Origin: Deltaproteobacteria bacterium
GTDB taxonomy: Bacteria; Desulfobacterota; Desulfomonilia; UBA1062
Direction of reading: 5' to 3'
Assembly: GCA_029547185.1 (NCBI GenBank)
Contig: JAKPPU010000032.1
Span: 62,001-126,000, forward strand
DNA length: 64,000 nucleotides
Part shown: positions 59,648-64,000 of the stretch, piece after piece
Layout of the letters: each line of letters opens with the position of its first letter
Position numbering within the stretch: position 1 is the first letter of the stretch
Position numbers and translations under genes: made by a program
Notes under the pieces: generated by a model
Databases searched by the model: none
Seen by the model: the letters and a program-made list of their open reading frames with translations, nothing else
What the model was told of the DNA's origin: nothing

Positions 59648-61678
59648 CTACCCTTTCCCTGCCGCCGGTTTCTGAACCGTGTACATGCTCCTGATCTCGT
59701 CCGCGAACCGCTCCTTGATGATGCGGCGCTTGAGCTTGAGCGTGGGCGTCAGCTCGCCTCCCTCCACGCTGAAGGGCTTGGGGAGGAGGGTGAAGTACTT
59801 GATCTGCTCATAGCGGGCGAGCCCTTTGTTCACCACGTCCACCTGGCTCTGGATGAGGGCCTTGATCTCCTCCCGCTTAACGAGCTCGGAAGGATCATCG
59901 ACGGCAATGCCCTTTTCCCGGGCGTATTTTTTCAGCTCGTGGAAATCGGGTACGATGAGCGCGGTGAGGTACTTCTCGCCGTCCCCTGCCAGACAGGCCT
60001 GATCGATGTACGGGCGGGCGATGATGGCGAGCTCGATGGGATGGGGGGCGACGTTCTTGCCTCCCGAGGTCACGAAGAGCTCTTTCTTGCGGTCCGTGAT
60101 CTCGAGGAACCCGTCAGAATCGAACCTGCCGATGTCGCCGGTGAGGAACCAGCCGTCCTCGGTGAACGACTCCTCGGTTTCCTTTGGCATCTTCCAGTAT
60201 CCCTGGAAGATTTGCGGGCCCCTGGCGAGGATCTCGCCGTCTTCCGCAATCTTTTCCTCCGTGAGCATCACGGGCTTGCCGACGGTCCCCGGCTTGACCT
60301 GGAGACGGTAGGCCATGGTGTTGTATGCGACGGAGAGCTTGAGCGACCGGGCCGGATTCGTGTGGGGAGATTTCCCCTCTGCCTGCTTCCTGACCATGCA
60401 GTCATAGGTCCAGTCGATCATCTTCTTCTGGAACCACGTGAGGTTGTCCCGGTCGAGGCCTCTGAATTCGGGTGCGTTGTAGTTGAGCACCGCTGCGGTC
60501 TCGGTGAGGCCGTACCCCTCGGTGAGCTGGACACCCAGCGATCGCATGAAGGTGCAGACGTCCTTCGAGAGCTTGCCTCCGCCCGAACCCGCCATGACGA
60601 GCCTGTCGAGCCCGGCCTCCTTGCGGAGCTTGTTGAAGACGAGGATATTCGCCTGGGAGAAGAGGAAGAGATCGAGCATGCCCAGGCGGGTTCCGGATGC
60701 CATGGCGTCCGAGAACTTTCCGCCCTGGCGCATGGCCCAGGCAAAGAGGGACTGGACGGCCCCGGGCTGCTTTGCGACCGCCGAGGTGATCTGGTCGTAG
60801 ACCTTCTCGAAGAAGCGGGGAATGCTGATGATCACGTTGGGCCGGAGCTCTTTCAAGGTCTTGGGAATCCGGCCGAAGTCCGGCTCAAAGGCGAGGATGC
60901 CCCGCTGGCTCAATCCGCCGACATGGTAGTCGCAGGAACGGCCGTAGACGTGGCATATGGGCAGGTGAACGAGAAAGAGCAGGTGGAGGTCCTTGTCCTG
61001 GCCCTGCCGGCGGACAAGGGTCGGGTCGGTGAACTGCTTCATGGCGGCCATCCAGTTTGCATGGGTGAGCATGGCGCCCTTGGGACGGCCGGTTGTGCCC
61101 GAGGTGTAGATGATGCTGACCACGTCTTCGGGTCTCGCCGCATTGATGCTCGCGTCGAGCTCGGTCAGATCGAGGTGCTTCCTGCCGATCTCGAGGACCT
61201 CGTTGAAATGGTAGACGCCCTGCTTCCTTTCGCCTTTGAGCGATTCCATGACGATGATCGTCTCGAGGATGCTGTCCGGCTTGACGGCGAGCGCCATCTC
61301 CGCTTTGTCCATCGTGGAGCAGAAGATCATCTTCGATTCGCTGTTGCCGACCATGTAGGAAAGCTCGTCGAGGGACAGGGTAGGGTAGAGGGGAACCTCG
61401 ACGCCGCCCACGGCCTGTATGGCCTGGTCGGCGATGATCCAGCGGGGCCGGCTCTCGGAAAAGATCGCAACCTTGTCTCCCCGAGACAGGCCCAATGCCG
61501 TCAGGCCTGACGCGAGCTCGAGGGACTGCTGTCTCGTTTCCCTCCAGGTGAGGGTCTTAAAGTCGTTCGTCGGGTCGCCATTACTGTCGAACCTTCCCAT
61601 GAGGAACGGCTGTGATCCGTCTATCTCCCTGGACCGCTTGTGGAAAAACCCGCACAGAGTATCGTCACGATATTCCAT
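59648..61678 (-). CDS. Long-chain acyl-CoA synthetase (AMP-forming)
   Basis: The 676-residue protein carries the adenylate-forming motifs: IIYTSGTTGRPKGAMLTHAN (P-loop), YGLTETAAV, GWFLTGDIGRFDSDGFLEIT and DRKKELFVTSGGKNVAPHPI. The length and the long insert between the ATP loop and YGLTE fit FadD/FAA-like long-chain enzymes (the FadD15 type). It activates fatty acids to acyl-CoA for degradation or lipid synthesis. The start at 61678 has ggaggtg upstream (aggaggtgtttc). Upstream lies an AT-rich divergent region shared with the NlpC/P60 gene. Confidence 0.94.
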   Translation of the reverse strand: MEYRDDTLCGFFHKRSREIDGSQPFLMGRFDSNGDPTNDFKTLTWRETRQQSLELASGLTALGLSRGDKVAIFSESRPRWIIADQAIQAVGGVEVPLYPTLSLDELSYMVGNSESKMIFCSTMDKAEMALAVKPDSILETIIVMESLKGERKQGVYHFNEVLEIGRKHLDLTELDASINAARPEDVVSIIYTSGTTGRPKGAMLTHANWMAAMKQFTDPTLVRRQGQDKDLHLLFLVHLPICHVYGRSCDYHVGGLSQRGILAFEPDFGRIPKTLKELRPNVIISIPRFFEKVYDQITSAVAKQPGAVQSLFAWAMRQGGKFSDAMASGTRLGMLDLFLFSQANILVFNKLRKEAGLDRLVMAGSGGGKLSKDVCTFMRSLGVQLTEGYGLTETAAVLNYNAPEFRGLDRDNLTWFQKKMIDWTYDCMVRKQAEGKSPHTNPARSLKLSVAYNTMAYRLQVKPGTVGKPVMLTEEKIAEDGEILARGPQIFQGYWKMPKETEESFTEDGWFLTGDIGRFDSDGFLEITDRKKELFVTSGGKNVAPHPIELAIIARPYIDQACLAGDGEKYLTALIVPDFHELKKYAREKGIAVDDPSELVKREEIKALIQSQVDVVNKGLARYEQIKYFTLLPKPFSVEGGELTPTLKLKRRIIKERFADEIRSMYTVQKPAAGKG

Positions 61679-62011
61679 GAAACACCTCCTCGATCATATG
61701 TGTCCGGCGATTCTACGCACTACTATTAAAAATTCATTTCCCTGCAGATATCAATGATACACAATAATACCATCACCTTGCGGGCAATGAAACAAGAAAT
61801 ATAACATTAGTTTTTTAACAAGATCCTCTTTTAAGAAATTATATTTTACAAAAGAAATATTGCAGTATTTCTACATAACGTTTTGAATAAATTGAAATAT
61901 TACATGTTTGACATATCCTCCCCCGGCAAGTATAGAGTATGTATTGAATTTTTGGCCTTATGAGGCCCGTACGAAAGAACTGAACAACTGTATTAGGGGC
62001 GGGGTGTTAGA
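61679..62011. promoter_or_regulatory. AT-rich divergent promoter region
   Basis: Between the acyl-CoA synthetase and NlpC/P60 genes. It is strongly AT-rich (61790-61920), with a small hairpin ggcct-tatg-aggcc at 61954-61967 just before the NlpC/P60 ribosome site. No riboswitch consensus was recognised. Confidence 0.4.
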
Positions 62012-62866
62012 ATGAGGAGATACGTTCTGGGTCCAGTCGTCCTATGCCTTTTGGTCATAGGATTCATCGGGGCTGACTTCGGGCAGGCCGCACAGGCCCG
62101 GACAGCCAACAAAAAAGTGATCAAGTCGGCTGCATCGCATCAAGCAAAGTCCCACAAAAAAACGGCAGATACCTCACGAGAAGCCCTCGCAGTCAAGAAG
62201 ACAGCCTCTGCCAAGAAGAAGACGAAGTCGCATCGGAACCTTCATGCAGCGAAAACGAAGACATCTGCCAAAGCGCACCTTCATGCCCATGCAAAGACGA
62301 GAGCCCATGCGCACCTTCGTGCCAGTGCCCGTTCTTTGAAGCCTCTGGCCCGCATCAATCACGTCGCGGATTATGATCTCCCCGCGCCCCAGCCTTCAGA
62401 GCTTCTCCTTGAAAAGAGCTGCCCGGGCTTCGACAGGAGAATGGCAAACGGGATCGAGCCCGACGGAATGACCATGAAGATCCTCGAATCTGCCTACAGT
62501 TGCCTCGGCACTCCCTACCGGGCGGGTGGAACCACTCCCGACGGCTTCGACTGTTCCGGATTCATCAGGTACGTATTCCGGGAGAACGGCATCGAGCTGG
62601 CGCGCTCATCCCGGGAGCAGGCCCTCGAGGGGAAGCCCGTCCAATTGAGCGAGCTCAAGCCCGGCGACCTCATCTTCTTCAAAATGCATCAGGGAAGAAG
62701 GGCGGGATCTCATATCGACCATGTGGGCCTCTATGTAGGCAAGGGGCAGTTCATCCATGCCTCCAACAACCCGCGTTCACGCGAGATCAGGGTGGATGAC
62801 CTCGAAAAGAGGCATTACCTGCCCAAGATTGTGGAGGCCCGGAGAATTCTCGACGACGTTCAGTGA
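62012..62866 (+). CDS. Secreted NlpC/P60 cell-wall peptidase with a Lys/His/Ala-rich linker
   Basis: The 284-residue protein has a signal peptide (VLGPVVLCLLVIGFIGADFG), a basic linker of about 70 residues rich in K, H, A and S (TKTSAKAHLHAHAKTRAHAH), and an NlpC/P60 domain. The catalytic cysteine is C181 in GFDCSGFIRYVF, with histidines in HIDHVGLYVG and FIHASN. It would cut peptidoglycan stem peptides. The basic linker may bind wall polymers or metal. The start follows aggggcgggg. It is preceded by the AT-rich region above. Confidence 0.9.
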   Translation: MRRYVLGPVVLCLLVIGFIGADFGQAAQARTANKKVIKSAASHQAKSHKKTADTSREALAVKKTASAKKKTKSHRNLHAAKTKTSAKAHLHAHAKTRAHAHLRASARSLKPLARINHVADYDLPAPQPSELLLEKSCPGFDRRMANGIEPDGMTMKILESAYSCLGTPYRAGGTTPDGFDCSGFIRYVFRENGIELARSSREQALEGKPVQLSELKPGDLIFFKMHQGRRAGSHIDHVGLYVGKGQFIHASNNPRSREIRVDDLEKRHYLPKIVEARRILDDVQ

Positions 62867-63229
62867 TCTGCCTGTACCTGGGCGGGTACATTTGAGCCGA
62901 CCTCGAACCGGCGTCATCATGCATGCGAAGACGGTCTGCCTCTTTTCACATCGGGTTTGAAGACATCTCCGATACTGCCTCGGTCTGTTCGCAACGGCGC
63001 CCTGACATTACCCAAAGGTAACCTTGAGGTCATGTACGGATAAGCTCTATGAGATGCTCACTGAAACCTCAGCAGTGATTGCACACATAATGGAAAAGGT
63101 TCCCTTTCATTCAGGGGATGGATCTGATAGTGAGCATACTCGACCTTATTTGAGGAAGAGGTGTCGGGGAGTGAACAGAAAAAGACGGGAGGGGTGCTCC
63201 TTAAAAGCTGCCGAAGGGAGGCCTCTCCC
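62867..63229. other. Gap between NlpC/P60 and ArnT-like genes
   Basis: No gene is supported. A short palindromic aaggtaacctt lies near 63015. A 69-residue frame from 63024 has no recognisable domain. The ArnT-like ribosome site (aagggagg) marks the right end. Confidence 0.3.
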
Positions 63230-64000
63230 ATGAGCGCATCGAGTGTGCGCGTACTCTTTCTTGCCCTGCTCATACAGTGCGTCGGCATCGCCGATCATTC
63301 CCTGTGGACGCCCGATGAGCCCCGGGAAGCGCAGATCGTTCGCGAGATGTCTCTCAAAGGAGACTATCTCATTCCCAGCCATGCCGGCCGACCGTTCCTG
63401 GAAAAGCCGCCCCTTTACTACATCGTCGCCACGGCTGCCTACAGATTGTTCGGGGGATATTACCAGGAGGCAGGCAGGTTTGCATCTTTGCTCTTCGCGT
63501 TTTCACTGCTCCTGGCGGTGTACGCTGCGACCAGGAGCCTCTATGGCGATGAGGCTTCCGTATTTGCACCCCTCATCCTTGCCACCTTTCCGCTGTTTTT
63601 CCTCGCCTCCCACAAGATGCTCGTCGACATGGGCCTCGTTTTCTTCATCACGGCAGCCATGTGCTCCTTCCTGCTTGCGTTTAAAGGATTGTTCCCCGCA
63701 GGATACAAGGTTTTCTGGCTCTGTCTGGTTCTTGCCTTTCTCACGAAGGGGATCGTCGGGCTTGCCATACCCGGGGCGGGGATTCTCGTCTTCATGCTCT
63801 GGCAGCGGGACATGCGCATCATTCGTGATGCCTGGATCATCCAGGGCGTCCTGCTCGTCTTTACCGTCATGCTTGCCTGGGGCCTGGTTCTCTACCTTAA
63901 GGGGGGCACTGAATTTCTCTACACCTTCTATATCTACAACCATCTCGGAAGGTTCATCCCTGCGGGTACGATCTACCAGGGCGGCCACGTGCGGGATTTC
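63230..64000 (+). CDS. ArnT-family GT-C glycosyltransferase, 3' end outside the window
   Basis: The frame from ATG 63230 (behind aagggagg) is open to the window edge, 257 residues. It starts with a membrane helix and the GT-C loop HSLWTPDEPREAQIVREM, whose DE is the catalytic aspartate region, then GDYLIPSHAGRPFLEKPPLY, the marker block of ArnT/PMT-like transferases. Several more membrane helices follow. Such enzymes move sugars from polyprenyl phosphate to lipid A or other acceptors. Confidence 0.88.
   Translation, partial: MSASSVRVLFLALLIQCVGIADHSLWTPDEPREAQIVREMSLKGDYLIPSHAGRPFLEKPPLYYIVATAAYRLFGGYYQEAGRFASLLFAFSLLLAVYAATRSLYGDEASVFAPLILATFPLFFLASHKMLVDMGLVFFITAAMCSFLLAFKGLFPAGYKVFWLCLVLAFLTKGIVGLAIPGAGILVFMLWQRDMRIIRDAWIIQGVLLVFTVMLAWGLVLYLKGGTEFLYTFYIYNHLGRFIPAGTIYQGGHVRDF

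Noticed and set aside
59036-61510. 824-residue plus-strand frame
   Set aside because: It is the antisense of the acyl-CoA synthetase and a different frame of the 150-residue gene; no domain and no ribosome site.
61920-62011. Possible c-di-GMP riboswitch ahead of the NlpC/P60 gene
   Set aside because: Only a five-pair hairpin is present; none of the conserved GEMM blocks was found.
1-64000. tRNA or rRNA genes and insertion sequences
   Set aside because: No tRNA-like cloverleaf, rRNA segment, transposase or terminal inverted repeats of an IS were recognised by eye; a tRNAscan/ISfinder run would settle this.

Overview
The window looks like a chromosome segment of an anaerobic, moderately GC-rich Gram-negative bacterium, most likely a syntrophic or sulfate-reducing deltaproteobacterium (Desulfobacterota). 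The reasons are two selenocysteine formate dehydrogenases with FdhE and a molybdate ABC transporter, an HdrD-like iron-sulfur protein, fatty acyl-CoA enzymes (acyl-CoA synthetase, crotonase, dienoyl-CoA reductase-like flavoprotein), outer-membrane style lipoproteins, and a dispersed GTCATTCCCG-type intergenic repeat. The lineage is inference; no rRNA or tRNA gene was found.

Layout. 1-11 kb: an HdrD-like Fe-S protein cut by the left edge, a lipoyl-free E2-type acyltransferase with an altered catalytic motif, an HPP membrane protein, a short DUF2239/HAD/zinc-ribbon operon, membrane proteins, a CrtC/AttH-like protein, a cupin, a Kef-type antiporter and RmuC. 11-24 kb: a frameshifted small membrane gene, methyltransferase, MFS carrier, crotonase, GNATs, a lipoprotein, an ElyC/YdcF protein, a large M16 protease, a DUF374 acyltransferase, a DUF1284 protein followed by a DUF2284 tail, and a PQQ-type sugar dehydrogenase. 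24.8-26.9 kb: seven consecutive small DUF2795 genes, each with its own Shine-Dalgarno site, plus the 3' end of an eighth.

27.4-40.6 kb is an accessory secretion/signalling island: VgrG, a new HExxH metallopeptidase-like protein, a beta-rich partner protein, PAAR, a double-FHA protein, a PP2C phosphatase, a trypsin-like exported protease, a Ser/Thr kinase with a PEGA domain, a cysteine-less thioredoxin-fold/TPR/CsgG-like protein and a CsgG-like lipoprotein. No type VI sheath, baseplate or membrane-complex gene lies inside the window.

41.3-54.7 kb is a formate/molybdenum region. It holds a membrane-bound FdnGHI-type formate dehydrogenase (Sec193), FdhE, a soluble ferredoxin-domain formate dehydrogenase (Sec353, with a clear SECIS hairpin), modABC, an FmdE-like protein and a flavin/Fe-S reductase. 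An 18-bp palindrome of the form TATGTTA-N4-TAACATA occurs ahead of fdnG and at the start of modA, with a weaker copy ahead of the soluble enzyme, so the three units may share one regulator.

54.8-64 kb: a small zinc-binding protein, a cut-down PilZ domain, a class I HMG-CoA reductase with an unfamiliar N-terminal domain followed by a DUF2156 protein and a convergent methyltransferase, a long-chain acyl-CoA synthetase, an NlpC/P60 peptidase with a Lys/His/Ala-rich linker, and an ArnT-type glycosyltransferase cut by the right edge. The best candidates for undescribed biology are the DUF2795 array, the VgrG/metallopeptidase/PAAR set with its phospho-signalling neighbours, and the HMG-CoA reductase/DUF2156/methyltransferase group.
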